From Talinum fruticosum (Eukaryota; Streptophyta; Magnoliopsida; Caryophyllales; Talinaceae), in the NCBI GenBank assembly GCA_021018815.1, contig JAITYX010000040.1, positions 4,394,501-4,458,500 on the forward strand: a stretch of 64,000 nt of DNA, in the 5' to 3' direction. Shown in pieces: positions 47,445 to 59,530 of this stretch. The notes beneath the pieces were generated by a model. The model made no database searches and was not told the DNA's origin. It saw only the letters and a list, made by a program, of their open reading frames with translations. The translations under genes and the position numbers were made by a program. Position 1 is the stretch's first letter. Every line of letters starts with the position of its first letter.

Positions 47445-49432
47445 TGTTGGAACCACGGCCAGCCGGGGATCGCCGAGCTTCCCTACTTGTGTCGGGTCTC
47501 TCTTTCTATTAAGATTGATTTTGAAGATGGTTTTAGAAAGTCAATTTTTGAATGTGGGGATGGACCTTTTATTAAGATTTTTCAAGTTTTATTAAATCAA
47601 GTTGAAATGAATTAAATCATATTTGATTGGCGGTTTTATTAATTAGTTTATTTTAGCAATTATTTTAGAAGTCCCGTGATCTTATTTTCTAATTGAAGAC
47701 TAATGATATTAGGGTTATGATTACGTCGTGGGGCTTTAGGGCCATATTGGTCCGAACACACCGGTTTGGACCGAAGCCACCACCGTTGCTCCCACGGTGC
47801 TGGGCTGCAACTTGCACCAGGGGAAGGAGGGCGCTGGCCGGAGGCCGTGGCTGGTAAAACCAACCTCGGTCTCTCGCTTAGTAAACAAATTCAGAACCTA
47901 AGGTCGGTTTTCTTACAACCAGAAAACACCGAGATGCGATTTTGCTTAGAACAAAAGATAAAATAAGGGAGTCGCTAGTCGGCTTTTAAGAAGGAAAAAA
48001 ATAACAAAAATACAAAAAGAAGACTTGCTCCTTCAATCTTAGTATGGGAACCGAAAAGACTAAAAAATTGACTTCATCGATCTTGAACCGAGAATCGGAT
48101 TCGGGGCGAGAGTACGAAACAAACGGATAAATCCCTCCATTCCGCCCATCCGAAGATGGCTATTACTAGTTCGAGTAGTGTATTAATAAAGATGTTAGAA
48201 AATAAGCACACAATATGTGAAGCAAAATTAAAGCAGCCAAAACATAACAAGGAAAACGATAATGAAAAGCGATAAAATAAAGAAAAACGAAAAACAAAAG
48301 ATTACATAGGTCGGGGAGGAAATTAAAATGATTACATCTCTTAAACCACAATACGGAAAGCAAATAAAACAGAAATAAATATAACCGTTCAAAGGCTGAA
48401 AGATGGCCCTCGGGTTGTCCCACCTTGCCGATCCGGATCTCCTTGCCGGATCTCTCGATACAATTGCGACAATCCAAAGAAAAAGGCTTGCTTTTACGAG
48501 GTAAGTGCGTAGGGTATGGTAACGATTAGTTAAAGGAGTGCCCAGAGATTAGAATAATCACATATTCTTTAGTCTGTTTGCACGGATTTAACGGTGAAAG
48601 ATGAATGTTTATAGAAAATTCGGCGAGAATAATTGTTAGATGAGGTTATTCAAGTTGACCTTCAGTAGCATGATGCTAAGGAAGGAAGCCAGTATGGGAA
48701 TGAGAGCCAAGGCTCTCTATTTATAGGAAAGGACCTAGGTCACAAATGACCTAAGGTTGCCTCTTATCAGCCCTCCAAATAGCTGAAATAAAACCGGGCC
48801 ATTCCTTAAGAGATAGAACTGGATTAGAAGATGATAAAATCGGATAGAACCGTTTAAAAGAGGTGATGCGGGCGCCGACCAACCGGACCCTCCTATGGTT
48901 TCGTGCCCTAAGTTACGTCTCCGAGGACTCTCCAAGCTCAAAATGCAGCGTTCCACCATGCTTCTAGAAGGTGGGCGCCGGCCACGACGTCATTTAGAGG
49001 GGAAAGCTTCTAGCATCGTGTGGACTGTCTTGTGAAGCATAAAACGTACCACTTTGATGCTCCCGATCATGAAATGCAATGCTTTAACGTTGTTTTCGAG
49101 TCTTCATCTCCTTGTCTAACTTGGACAAAAGTAGAATGTTGTATTCTCGTACTTGGAATTTCCCGGCACACATCATGGGACTCCACAATCTTTAAAGGCC
49201 CGACCCAACTATTAGATGATCCGAAAGAAAAGAGGATTTGTGTACCAACCCAATGCAAAAGGCTATTTAAGTGGTGCTAGGGGTTCTTTGTGGTTTACTC
49301 GCATATGCTGCAACGATTGATCACGATCGGAAATCCAAATCCACAAACAGGACTCGGGATTACCATCATCGGGCTGACAAAATGAAACACATAAATAACG
49401 AGATAAAGGATGACACTTTTTAGGTGTCTACA
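47445..49432 (-). repeat. 5' LTR of the Tat element, shared with an upstream copy
   Basis: 1988 bp. On the minus strand it starts TGTAGACACC at 49432 and ends GGTTCCAACA at 47445. TATAAATAGAGAGCC (minus) at 48711-48725 matches the other LTR. Just outside 49432 there is a purine-rich tract (AAAGTGGGCG on the minus strand) and then accessory-gene sequence homologous to 39284-40330. This LTR therefore also acts as the 3' LTR of a second, truncated element. Confidence 0.8.
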
Positions 49433-50400
49433 ATTAGCGCCCACTTTGAACGATTCTAGAAAGACAAAGGGTCAAAGTAGACACTAAAGGGTACTTACCT
49501 CGATTTTTACAAGACATTGTGTGATGCTTGGAATTGGTTGTAGTCAAACCCGAACTCCAAAGTGAGACCTGAATTTGATCGTGATGTATGCATTCCGAAG
49601 GTCGGTAAAAGGATCCTAAGCTTGGCTTGATCGAGCCTAGAGCTTGGCATATTTCGATACTCGAAGCATCTATCGTCTTTTGATTTGGAGCTTCGTTAAA
49701 TAATCTGTTGCATGCTGGCGTACTTGTTAGTGCATAACTAAACTGTCAAAAGATCGGTGTTTTTACCCGAGTAATTCGTTCGAAATGGACTGATAAAATT
49801 GTTTTTACCTTTGGCGGCGTGGCCCCTGGTGTGCCTGGCCAGATTCACTTTGTTCCCTATTAATTGTTTGACCTTTGTTTTATATGGTTGGTTTTCTTGA
49901 CCAGTTTGCCTATAAAAGGGGTCCATGGTGTGTTTCATTTTGCACACCAACTCTTCACCTTACTCTTGCTCTCCTTTTGCATTTCCTTGCTTTGCTCCTG
50001 CTTGAAAGCTAGTTGGTTCTCAAGAGTTCTCTTTCTCCAAAATTCCTAGAAGAAAAGCTCACCCTGTAGGAAGAATTAGAGTTGAGAGTCTTACTCATGA
50101 CTCCTTCCTTGAGCGCGAATGGCATCCACAAAACGAATGAGATCCAAGTGATCTTCTAGTTGAAGCTGAAAGCCATGTTTCCTCACTTGCCATCTCTTCC
50201 CAGTAAGCTAATTGGCTTAAACCTCTTCATTTGCTCATTTAGAGTAAAGTTTTAATCAAAATCTTATTGGATTTTATCTTGCAGAAAGACTTAATTCAAA
50301 GCAGTGGAGCCATCCCAAAGTTTATGGAGACATGCGAGAGGATGCACTTTCCTCTTGAGAATGTCATGTACAATGATGGGTTTAGACCTCTCTACATTGC
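49433..50400 (+). pseudogene. Second copy of the antisense mobile-domain-like gene (partial)
   Basis: Homologous to 39284-40330. It keeps a TATA box (TATAAAAGGGG at 49911), exon 1 (KAHPVGRIRVES, LLVEAESHVSSLAISS), an 82-nt intron (50203-50284) and the start of exon 2 (LIQSSGAIPKFMETCERMHF, ending EGLLLE). An in-frame stop follows WHPQNE in exon 1, and exon 1 has lost a base at the donor. It is cut off at 50401 by the inverted copia LTR. Comparing the two copies supports the exon-intron structure. Confidence 0.6.
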
Positions 50401-52090
50401 TGAAGGTTTGCTCTTGGAGAGTTTAAGTCACCTAGAGGGCGGGGGGTGAATAGGGTGATGAGGAAATTTAAAAGAACTTAGACACTTTTTGCTTGGAAAG
50501 TGATAAACAGTGAGTCCGAGTCTAGATTGGACTCGAAACGCAAACACTCGGAAATACGTGGAAACCCTCCTGGGGCAAAAAACCACGGTCAGTGCAAATC
50601 CAAGCACCAAGTCAAATCCACTATTTTGAATCCTCAAAATACAAAGGACTCGACTCTACCAGAATTTCTCCCTTAAAGAATTCCTTACAATGTTTTCCTA
50701 GACTCGAATTTCCCTTATCCGATCTAGTACTTCCTGACTGAGGTAACCTTTATAATAAGGAACAATTAAGCTGAGTTAACCCTTACAGCTTAGTCAAGGG
50801 ACCTTACTCAGAAAGTAAGAAAAGAGTGTAACTAATTACAAGACTTTACAACTCGGAAAATATTAAATTTAGATTGGGAGTTATAAATAGAAGCTTGAAT
50901 TTGAAAACAATAACTTTTGCTCAAGTAATGTGTTTTGTAGTGATGTTCAACAATCTTCTAGTCTTGTGAGGTTACTTCTATTTATATCCAACCAAGCAGA
51001 GTGAGCGTTGAGTCTTGGTTCGAACAAAAGTCTTCATCGGCCGTTGTAACGACTTTTTCTAAGTCACTTAGAAAAGATCCTTTGGAGTGTGAACATTGGA
51101 TAACATCTATTTGCTCCAAAAGGTGTTTCAATCAACTGGTGTTATATGAAAAGCAAGGTGGAAATCACCGTTGAACCTAGCGTTGGAGTTTTCCAGTTTT
51201 GGAAACAAACAACCCCGACATGGTGTTTGATCCATGTTCAAAAGTAGATAAAGCTTGTATGCTGGTGATTGACAGCTAGAAGTCGACTATTTTTGTATTT
51301 TAAAAATTAGTTAGCCTCATTTGAATAACCTACAAAAGTAAACCACTTTGGTTCTCAAAGTATAAAAATACTTTTGTCCTAGATTAGGCACGAGATAATA
51401 ATTAAATTAGGGTAACTAAGTGTTTAATTATCTTGGCCCAAGAAGAGTGGAATTTTCTGAGTCTAATATTCAATATACTCAAATTCCATCATAGTCAATC
51501 CTAAGAATGATCAAGTTAAAAGAATAGAACATCAGAGTAGCAACTTGATCTGGATAAATAATTCTCAAGGAGATAAACTCACTAAGAATAAGGAATTAAC
51601 ACAGTAATTCTCTTTGCGTTGAAATATGCTTGTCGGTACTCGAAATAAAAAGTGTTCGAGAAATTATTTGAGCATGCGATAGTTCTGAGTTATGTCAGAG
51701 TGAGTCGAAACATTAGTGCAGAAGATATACAATAATGTGCCTTTTGAGTCGAGCAGAAATGAATGAAAATTTATACAAGAGTTTCAATCTCCCAATTTTT
51801 GATGAAAGGCATTCCACACTTAGATAGAAACTTGTTAGTGTGAAACATGAGTTTTCATTTTCACTGTGCTTGAACATATCGAGCAAGGAGTGATGAATGA
51901 GAAGCATTCCATACTTATAAGATGCATTGTAGATACTATCATCACTCATAACGAGTTATGCGGATAACACATTAAAGAAAAGAAATGAACAGATTATATC
52001 GGAGAAAAAAATTTAAATAAGAAATAACTAACTCGGAAAGGAGTAACTCGAAATAAGTCTATTTAGAAGAAAATAAAAAATTCATTCATT
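50401..52090 (-). repeat. 3' LTR of minus-strand Sirevirus-like element F
   Basis: On the minus strand it ends AGCAAACCTTCA at 50401, as the other LTRs do, with TATAAATAG at 50978-50986 and the same promoter-proximal words (AAGTACTAGATCGGATAAGGG, CCCAGGAGGGTTTCCACG). It is clearly a more diverged subfamily. Its start is not sharply defined: homology fades above about 51700, and the purine tract at 52141-52160 suggests a start between 52000 and 52130. Confidence 0.7.
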
Positions 52091-52140
52091 GATTGCTAAA
52101 AAAAAAGAGGGCAAGCTCCCCTAAACATAACATCAAAATT

Positions 52141-52160
52141 TCTATATTTCTCCCCCTTGC
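52141..52160 (-). other. Polypurine tract of element F
   Basis: Minus strand reads GCAAGGGGGAGAAATATAGA. A GGGGGAGA-type tract just before the 3' LTR primes plus-strand DNA and is typical of Sireviruses. Confidence 0.6.
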
Positions 52161-52439
52161 ATTTCATGAAAAAGAGGGAAGAAACTATCAAGTGAATACA
52201 AATGACGTTGGATAAGAAAATAGAGAAAATAGACTAAGAAGGGGGCTTGCTATCGGGAGGTGGAATGATGAGCGAGTGGTCCGGCGCTGACATGCTTGAG
52301 ATTAGTTCATTGAGAAAAAATTCATTCATTGAGAAAATAGACTAAGTGGCTCCGTCCTGTTCGCTCGACCCGGGGGCATATCATCCTCGAGCTCATCCTC
52401 CCGGAAGACAGCGGAGGGAGGTGCTTCGACTTAACAACT

Positions 52440-53845
52440 ATGGACTCGACTAATGTCCCTAACTTCTTCTTATGAACTCGGATCTTCAAATAAGGAGATT
52501 AGTTCCAGTTCGAGGGTTGCTCGTACCTTGTCGCTTAGGTTCGGCGGCCTCATCTTTCTCCTTCTTTTCATCCTCCTTTTCTTCTTCCTTCTCCTCTCCC
52601 TTCTCCTCTTCAGGCTGAGCTGCTTCAGCTGCAGCTTCTTCTTCTACGACCTCAGCCGAAGGAGGTTTGGTTGGGCTGGAAGACTCCTCGGAGGTATTCG
52701 AGGTTTCGGGTCTTGGGCGGCCTTGGATCGATGTTTTTGGAGAAGTTCGAGCTGCTCATTGATAAGGCCCTTGAACTCGATCAGCGAGATCCTAATACTC
52801 CCGGATCTTAGATTGACATGTCTTTCGGTTGATCACCAGGCTTTGAAGGACAGTTTTAGAGAGCGCAGGATGCATCGAAGTTCTTCGGACACGAAAGAGA
52901 GTTTGTCTACCAAAATGACAAACATAGCAGCAGACGCTGCAGGAGGTGGTTGAGAAATGGAGGGACCAGCGGATGAAGGAGGAAGTGGTAGAGGAATCTA
53001 AGTCCGATTAGGAGGGGGTGAAGGGGGTTTCAACTCATACCCATGGACCCGGACACCGGGCTTGACTTCCCGATATCCTTAGCCCGAAGCTCCTTCCTAC
53101 CAACCACTTTGGCAGCCTCGAAACTACATTGGGATTTGAGGGGAGTAGAACATTGAGCTATTTGAAGATTATGGTCGGAAGGGCTGCGAAGGGAAATGGA
53201 GTAGATTTTTTGGATTGAGCAGGCATATAAGCCATCTCGCTCAAGAGTAGAGGGAAGAGGTCTACATCGTAGCCCTCCAAAATATCAAATAAAGCTTTGA
53301 GAATCTTGGAATTAGGATTCTCTTTGCTAGAGTGATGAGAAAAGAAAGTTCTCATCAAGAGAAAACAAAGTAGTCCGGCCTCGGTCTTCATCCGTCACGA
53401 AGAAATTTTTACGTGACTCGGGGACCTCCTTGGCTTACTTTTCAAAGAATTCATCTGCAATCTCCATAAATGGGATGGGATTGAAGTTAAGAAAAAGAGA
53501 AGAAACTTTGAAAATTCCGTGAATGAGAGAGAGGTTGATACGAACAACCTTCTCTTGAACTCGTGAGGTAATGACTCCCTTAGAGTAAGTCATATTCGAG
53601 TAGAACTCGGCGACGAGTTCAGAATAGATAAATTCACTAAAGCATAAGAAATTGTACACTCCGAGTGCTCTTTATGTGTTTTAACCACCAAAACGAAGTG
53701 GTTGGAAAGAATTTGTTATCCAACGTAAGATGTTGGGTGACGAATATCTTAGAGGGATTATAGGTACCCTCTTGACGAGTTTTAGTGCGGGGCTTCTTGT
53801 AGTAGACCCCAGTAAATCAGGTGCAGAACCTCTTTTAAGAATGGT
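52440..53845 (-). pseudogene. Post-pol envelope-like / plant-transposon-domain ORF, element F
   Basis: Antisense copy of the accessory ORF of elements A and B. The N-terminus near 53845 reads LKRGSAPDLLGS, the usual Met being lost. The core NFLCFSEFIYSELVAEFYSNM and VRINLSLIHGIFKVS lies at 53435-53659, followed by LLCFLLMRTFFSHHSSKENPNS and a segment ending at 53158. This copy keeps the C-terminal region best: a long Glu/Lys-rich acidic stretch at about 52530-52670. A (GA)n tract at 53876-53911 lies upstream. It is broken by frameshifts. Opposite-strand frames here (for example 52453-52953) are shadows. Confidence 0.65.
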
Positions 53846-53873
53846 GAGAATTTTTGAGAAGTCGAGAGGACGC

Positions 53874-53875
<2 letters not shown>

Positions 53876-53911
<36 letters not shown>
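53876..53911. repeat. (GA)n microsatellite
   Basis: GA repeat with one break, in the leader of the accessory ORF of element F (CT-rich on the coding strand). Confidence 0.9.
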
Positions 53912-54339
53912 CAAAGGGAGTGAGAGAGCGCTTAGAATTCGAGAGAGAGAGAGAATCCGAGTGAGCAAGAATTCTTAGAAAGTAAGAAGGCAGTGAGTAA
54001 AGTAATGAAATAAAGGTAAACGGATGCTATTTAGAATTCTAGCAGACTTTCTTCCAATGGCTAGTTTTCTTTTATCGAAATGCCCGGTAGAGAGAGAAGA
54101 AAGACTTTTCGAAAATATTTCGAGATTCTCCATTTATCTAGAGATGATTCCACAAGATTGATGTCCATTTTGCTCAAAAGCTGAGTCTAACTAGGTATGG
54201 TTTCTGAGTGACTCGGAACACTAAGAGACCTAATAAGTCATACATCAATTTCACTCAATTAACCGATCCGTTTGTAATTAAGACAAAAGAAAACATATAA
54301 CACATAATTATACGGGGAAAGTTCACTTAGAAAACACAT

Positions 54340-55700
54340 AATCATATATTAATCATGCTAAGCTTATTCCTAATAAAACAAAACTGATCCTCACTAAGTG
54401 GCTTAGTGAAAATATCAACTAACCAAAATTTCGGAGGAATGAATTCAAGTTCAATATCACCTTTCTCGGAATGGTCTCTTAGAAAATGATACCGACCTCA
54501 ATATGCTTTGTCTTTGAGTGCTTGAACTGGATTCTTACCGATGCTGATTGCACTATAATTGTCACATTTGATTAGGATATATTTGAATGAGAGTCCCACA
54601 TCCTTCAAGTGCTACTTGATCCATAGAATTTGAGCACGGCAAGCTCCAGCTGCTATGTACTCAGCTTCAACAGATTGATGGAGCAACCGAGTTCTGTTTC
54701 TTGACTGCTAGGAGATGAGGGATTGACCCAGAAATTGGCATGCTCCTGATGTGTTTTTTATATCAACTTTGTAACCAGCATAGTCAACATCCGAGTATCC
54801 AGGTGAGGGTAAGTTATGAGTCTCTTGAAAACCATAGATTAAGATTCCGAGTTCTTAAAAGATATTTGAAAATTCTCTTCACCGTAGTGAGATGTGGTTC
54901 TTTTGGATTAGATTGAAATCTTGCACACGAGACGGACACTAAACATAATATCCGGCCTACTAGATGGGAGATAGAGCAGAGATCCAATCGAGACCTCTAT
55001 AGAGTTTTTGATCTACTACTTTACCTTTTTCGTCCGAGTCTAGTTTCATACTCGCTACTCATAGGTGTAGCTGCATGTTTCACATCTTGAAGCTTCTACT
55101 TTTTCAACAACTCTTTGGTATACTTAGATTGATGGAAATAGATTCCATCTTTTTCTTGTCTGATTTGTAGACCAAGAAAGAAATTGAGCTCTCCCATCAT
55201 GCTCGTTTGGAACTCCTGTCTCATAAACTCGAAAACTCTCGACATAGAGTTTCATTAGTAGCTCCAAAAATAAAATCCTGAACATAAATCCGAGCAGTTG
55301 ATAAAAGCGGTTTGTCAATTTGACCTCTTTTGAAAACATTTTCAACCAAGAAACTGCTCGAGTCTTTCATACCAAGCTCCGGGAGCTTGTTTAAGACCAT
55401 ATAAAGCTCTTTGCAATTTTAAAACATGATTTGGAAATTTCAAGTTTTCAAAGCCAGGGGTTGCTCAACATAGACTTCCTCTTGAATGAAACCATTCAGA
55501 AAAACACATTTAAAATCCATTTGATATAATTTAATATTCATGCTAGATGCAAATGCCAATAAGATTCTGATTGCTTCAATAGAATGTTCTTAAGTGGGTG
55601 GCTAGATGCATATTTGAATGCTTTACTCGTCATCCGGTTCACCAAATTTGTTGGTCGAACTGGATGATCTTCGATTGATTAAGCTTACTATGTCTCCTCA
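54340..55700 (-). pseudogene. Copia RT and RNase H fragment, element F
   Basis: Minus-strand remains of pol. RNase H lies at about 54380-54800 (plus-strand complements of AEYIA and SWHSKKQN-type motifs). RT sequence at 55120-55600 includes the mutated stretch around QMDFKCVFLNGFIQEEVYV. The gene is full of stops. The part upstream of RT (integrase, gag, 5' LTR) is missing, and a second short RNase H piece (55707-55774) is joined on, a sign of rearrangement. Confidence 0.8.
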
Positions 55701-55706
55701 TTTGTG

Positions 55707-55774
55707 AGTTTTGCTTCTTTGAGTGCTAAGATATTAAGGATTGACCCAAAAATTGGCAAGCTCTTGAAGTGCTT
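55707..55774 (-). other. Short copia RNase H piece at element junction
   Basis: On the minus strand it matches 61362-61424 (GGAGCTTGCCAATTT-type sequence, STSGACQFLG region). It abuts LTR B directly. Confidence 0.6.
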
Positions 55775-57359
55775 GAAGACTCGGAGTTACACCTCACTTT
55801 TCGAAGTTCTATCAAGGGAATTAGGTATAAGATTTTCTCACTTATAAAGTTTTGATTCCAAGTCATTCCCGTGCCTTAGAAACTTTTCTGAGTGATATAG
55901 TAGTTTCTCTAAGTGTTATAGAAATTATTTCATGTATTTATGCACGACTCGTGTGACTCGGAAAGCATATCCGCACTCACTATGTTACACTCGGTTCCGA
56001 GTCACTCATCACTTATAATTATCGCATGATTAAACACCGTATTCGTATAACCGTACTCGGGACTGACTTCATATTACAGGTCTTATTCTGTAAGAGTCGG
56101 TGCTTCTAGTTTGAATCATGCTCGGTGTAGATCAAGTTTATTCCCTCCGATATTCTTTAGTTAACTTGATTCTCTTTTAGACCGACTCGGATGGAAATTT
56201 GAGTATCATGAATATTAGACTAAGAAAGTTCCATTCCTTTTCCGACCCAAATAATTAGTCACTTAATTATCTTAATTATATTATTATCTGTGTCTAATCT
56301 TGGACCAAAGTATTTTATACTTTGAGAACCAAATTGATTTACTTTTATAGGTGATTCAAACGAGGCTATCCTAAATTTGAATTACAAAAGTAACCGGCTT
56401 CAAAACGTCAAATCACCAGACAGACAAGGCTTTTCCACCTCCGACCTAGCCCTAGACACTCTGTCAGGGTTGTCTATTTCCGAAATGGAAATCTGCAACA
56501 CTAAGCTCAATGGTGGTTTCCACCTTACCTTTGAAGACACCGCCGGTGGTTTTAGGCACTTCCAAGGGAGTCAAGAGCCGTTGTCTAACGTTTATATTTC
56601 AACGGATATTTTCTGAGTGACTCGGAAAATCCTTCACAACGGTCATAAAGGAACTTCCAGTTAGAAGATGGACACAACGGCTAAGCTGCTTGGTCATCTA
56701 TAAATAGAAGCCAACTCTCAAGACTGGAAGATTGGTGAACCAATTGTAAAAGTACATACTTGATCAAAAGTCATTGTATTCATTCTCAATCTTCTACTTA
56801 CAACTCTAATTCCGTATTTCATTATATTCTAAGTTGTAAGGTCTTGTACTCGGTTACAAACTCTCTTCTTACTCTCTAAGTAAGGTCCCTTGACTGAGCT
56901 GTAAAGGTTAACTTAGCTCGGTTGTCCCTAGCTGTAAGGGTTATCTCGGCTAGGAAGTACTAGATCGAGATAAGGGAATTTCTGAGTCTAGGAAAAACTT
57001 GTAAGGAGTTGTCTAAGGGAGCAACTTGGGCTGAGTTAGTCTACTGTATTTTATGGATTCAAAATAGTGGATTTGACTTCGTGTTTGGTTTAGCACGGTC
57101 CGTAGTTTTCCGCCCCGGGAGGGTTTTGACGTACTTTCTGTGTTAGGAGTTTTCGAGTACATTCTAGACTCGGATTGTTTACTTGTTCAGTCTATTCTGC
57201 TTCTATATTCTTTACTGATTTCCGAGTCAGGTCTTTTCCGAGTTCATCCGTGACTCCAACTCTACTCGGACGAATTTATTCTTTAATCGAAGCAAATTTC
57301 ATCATCACCTTATTCACCCCCTCTAGGGTGACTTAGTCTCTCCAAGAGCTAACTTTCAA
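55775..57359 (+). repeat. 5' LTR of Sirevirus-like element B
   Basis: Starts TGAAGACTCGG and ends TTTCA, 1585 bp, TATA box at 56699-56707, conserved TCACCC/GGGTGA stem near the end, and primer-binding site TGGTATCGAGCC at 57362-57373. It is close to LTR A along its length. Confidence 0.85.
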
Positions 57360-57430
57360 TTGGTATCGAGCCTAGCCTTTCAGAAAGGATCTAACCATCT
57401 AAAGGATTAAAGATCAAACGGCTCGGAATA

Positions 57431-57585
57431 ATGGAGAGTTCGATGAAGGAAGATCTTCCAGCGAGACCACCAAAGTTCGAAGGATCCAACTTTGTGCACT
57501 TGGAAGAAACTCATGGAATGTTTCCTCTTGGATCATGATGAAGATGTCCGGAACATCATACAAGAAGAAAACTACCTTCCCATGA
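57431..57585 (+). pseudogene. Gag 5' fragment, element B
   Basis: Same start as element A (MESSMKEDLPARPPKFEGSN), with an extra T that shifts the frame at the Trp. After about 50 codons (ending YLPMKT) it jumps straight to integrase sequence. Compared with element A, about 2.2 kb is missing (rest of gag, protease, integrase N-terminus). Confidence 0.85.
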
Positions 57586-59524
57586 AGACAGTTTCCACAT
57601 CCAAAGTGATTGAACTGCTATATATGGACTTATGTGGTGAAATCCCTGTTAAGAGCCTCGGAGGCAAATCATATATACTTGTTATTATTGATGATTACTC
57701 ACGATTTACACTGGGTGTGTTTTCTTAAGCACAAAAATGAAGCATTCAAGGAGTTCAGCAAGCTCTGCAGAAAAATCCAAGTTGAGTCTCGGACTCGAGA
57801 TCTAAAGAATTCGAACCGACCATGGAAGGGAGTTCGACTACTCGGAATTCTCGAGTTTTGCGACAAGAATGGTATCTCTCACAACTTCTTAGCACCAAGA
57901 ACTCCTCAGCGAGAATGGAGTAGTGGAGAGAAAGAACAGAACTCTTAAAGAAATAGCTAGGACAATGATGATTGAGCACAATCTACCCTACTATTTACGG
58001 GCTGAGGCGATCCAACACAGCCCAACTACACGTTGAACAGATGCCTCATCGGACCCATTCCGAAGAAAACACCTTATAAGCTCTACAAAGGGAAGAAACC
58101 CAATATTTGTTATTTCAAACCCTTTGGATGTAAGTGTTTTGTTCATAACAATGGTAAGGATCACCGACCAAGTTTCATGCTCGGTCGGATGAAGGTATTT
58201 TTCAGGGTTACTCATCTATCGGTAAGGCTTATCGCATTTTCAATAAGAGAACTAACAAAGTGGAAGAAAGTATCTACGTTGTGTTTGATGAGATTGAACA
58301 GGAAAAACCCAGCGAATCATCATTCTCGGATCCGGAGCTCGGCGAGAAGATGATGATAAAGCCGAGTCTATCGAGATTCAAACCCAACCAGCCCGGAATG
58401 AAGCGACTCAGGATAATATGACTCGGAACGAGACAACTCAAGAACCAGCTCAGAATGATGAAGGACAAACCGATGAACAAGTCCACTCGGAACAAACTTC
58501 CGAAGGTCAACCAATTTCGCCTACAAATCTGGTGAACCAAAGGACAGGTAGAGCATTCAAATAGGCTTCTAGTCATCCACTAGAAAACATATTATCCGAT
58601 ATCAATAGTGGGGTAAGAACTCATTCCTCTCTTCAGAATCTATGTGCATTCACTGCATCCATTTCATTAATCGAACCCAAAAATGCACTAGAGGCCCTAA
58701 ATGAACCTGAATGGGTAGATGCCAAGCAAGAGGAACTCAATCAATTCGAAAGAAACCAAGTCCGGACTCGACCAAAGGACCTTCTAACCACCTAGTCATA
58801 GGAACCAAATGGGTTTTCAAGAACAAACTGGATGAAGGTGGGTTGGTAGTCGGAAACAAGGCTAAACTTGTGGCTCAAGGTTACAATCGGGAAGAAGGGA
58901 TTGATTGTGGGGAAACCTTTGCACCTGTTGCCATAATTGAAGCCATTAGGATCCTGTTGCCATTTGCATCTAGCATGAATATCAAGTTATATCAAATTGA
59001 TGTTAAGTGTGCTTTTCTCAATGGTTTTATCAAAGAGGAAGTCTATGTTGAGCAGCCCCTCGTTTTGAAAACTCGGAATTTCCAACTCATGTTTTCAAAC
59101 TTCAAAAAGCTCCTTATGGTCTTAAACAAGCTCCCAGAGCTTGGTATGAAAAGACTGAGCAATTTCTTGGCTCAAAATGATTTTAGAAGAGGTCAGATCG
59201 ACAAGACTCTCTTCATAAAAACCAAAAGGAAAGATTTCCTTATCGCTCGGATATATGTTGATGATATAATTTTTGGAGCTACTAATGAAATTACGTGTCG
59301 AGACTTTTTCGAGTTAATGAGACAGGAATTTCAAATGAGTATGATGGAAGAACTCAATTTCTTCTTTGGTCTACAAATCAAGCAAGACAAAGATGGAATC
59401 TATGTCCATCAATCAAAGTACACCAAGGAGCTACTGAAAAATATAAACTCCAAGATGCAAAGCACTCGGCTACACCTATGAGCAACAGCGTAAAACTTGA
59501 CTCGGATGAGAAAGGTAAAGCAAT
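57586..59524 (+). pseudogene. Copia integrase and RT, element B
   Basis: Starts inside the integrase (TVSTSKVIELLYMDLCGE). The second catalytic Asp is kept here (RTDHGREF, Asp at 57818-57820), unlike in element A. Then RT follows with a long open frame of 256 codons (58711-59481) containing [47 protein letters not shown] and IYVDDIIFGATNE. The catalytic YVDD is intact. It is interrupted at 59530 by solo LTR C; the remainder resumes at 61103. Frameshifts in the integrase and the gag deletion make it inactive. Confidence 0.9.
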
Positions 59525-59530
59525 AGATCA

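Noticed and set aside
47660..47966. Short overlapping frames in the gypsy LTR
   Set aside because: They lie inside an LTR repeat, not conserved with the sister LTR at protein level.
52453..52953. 166-codon plus-strand frame with Leu/Phe-rich start
   Set aside because: It is the complement of the Glu/Lys-rich tail of the minus-strand accessory ORF of element F.
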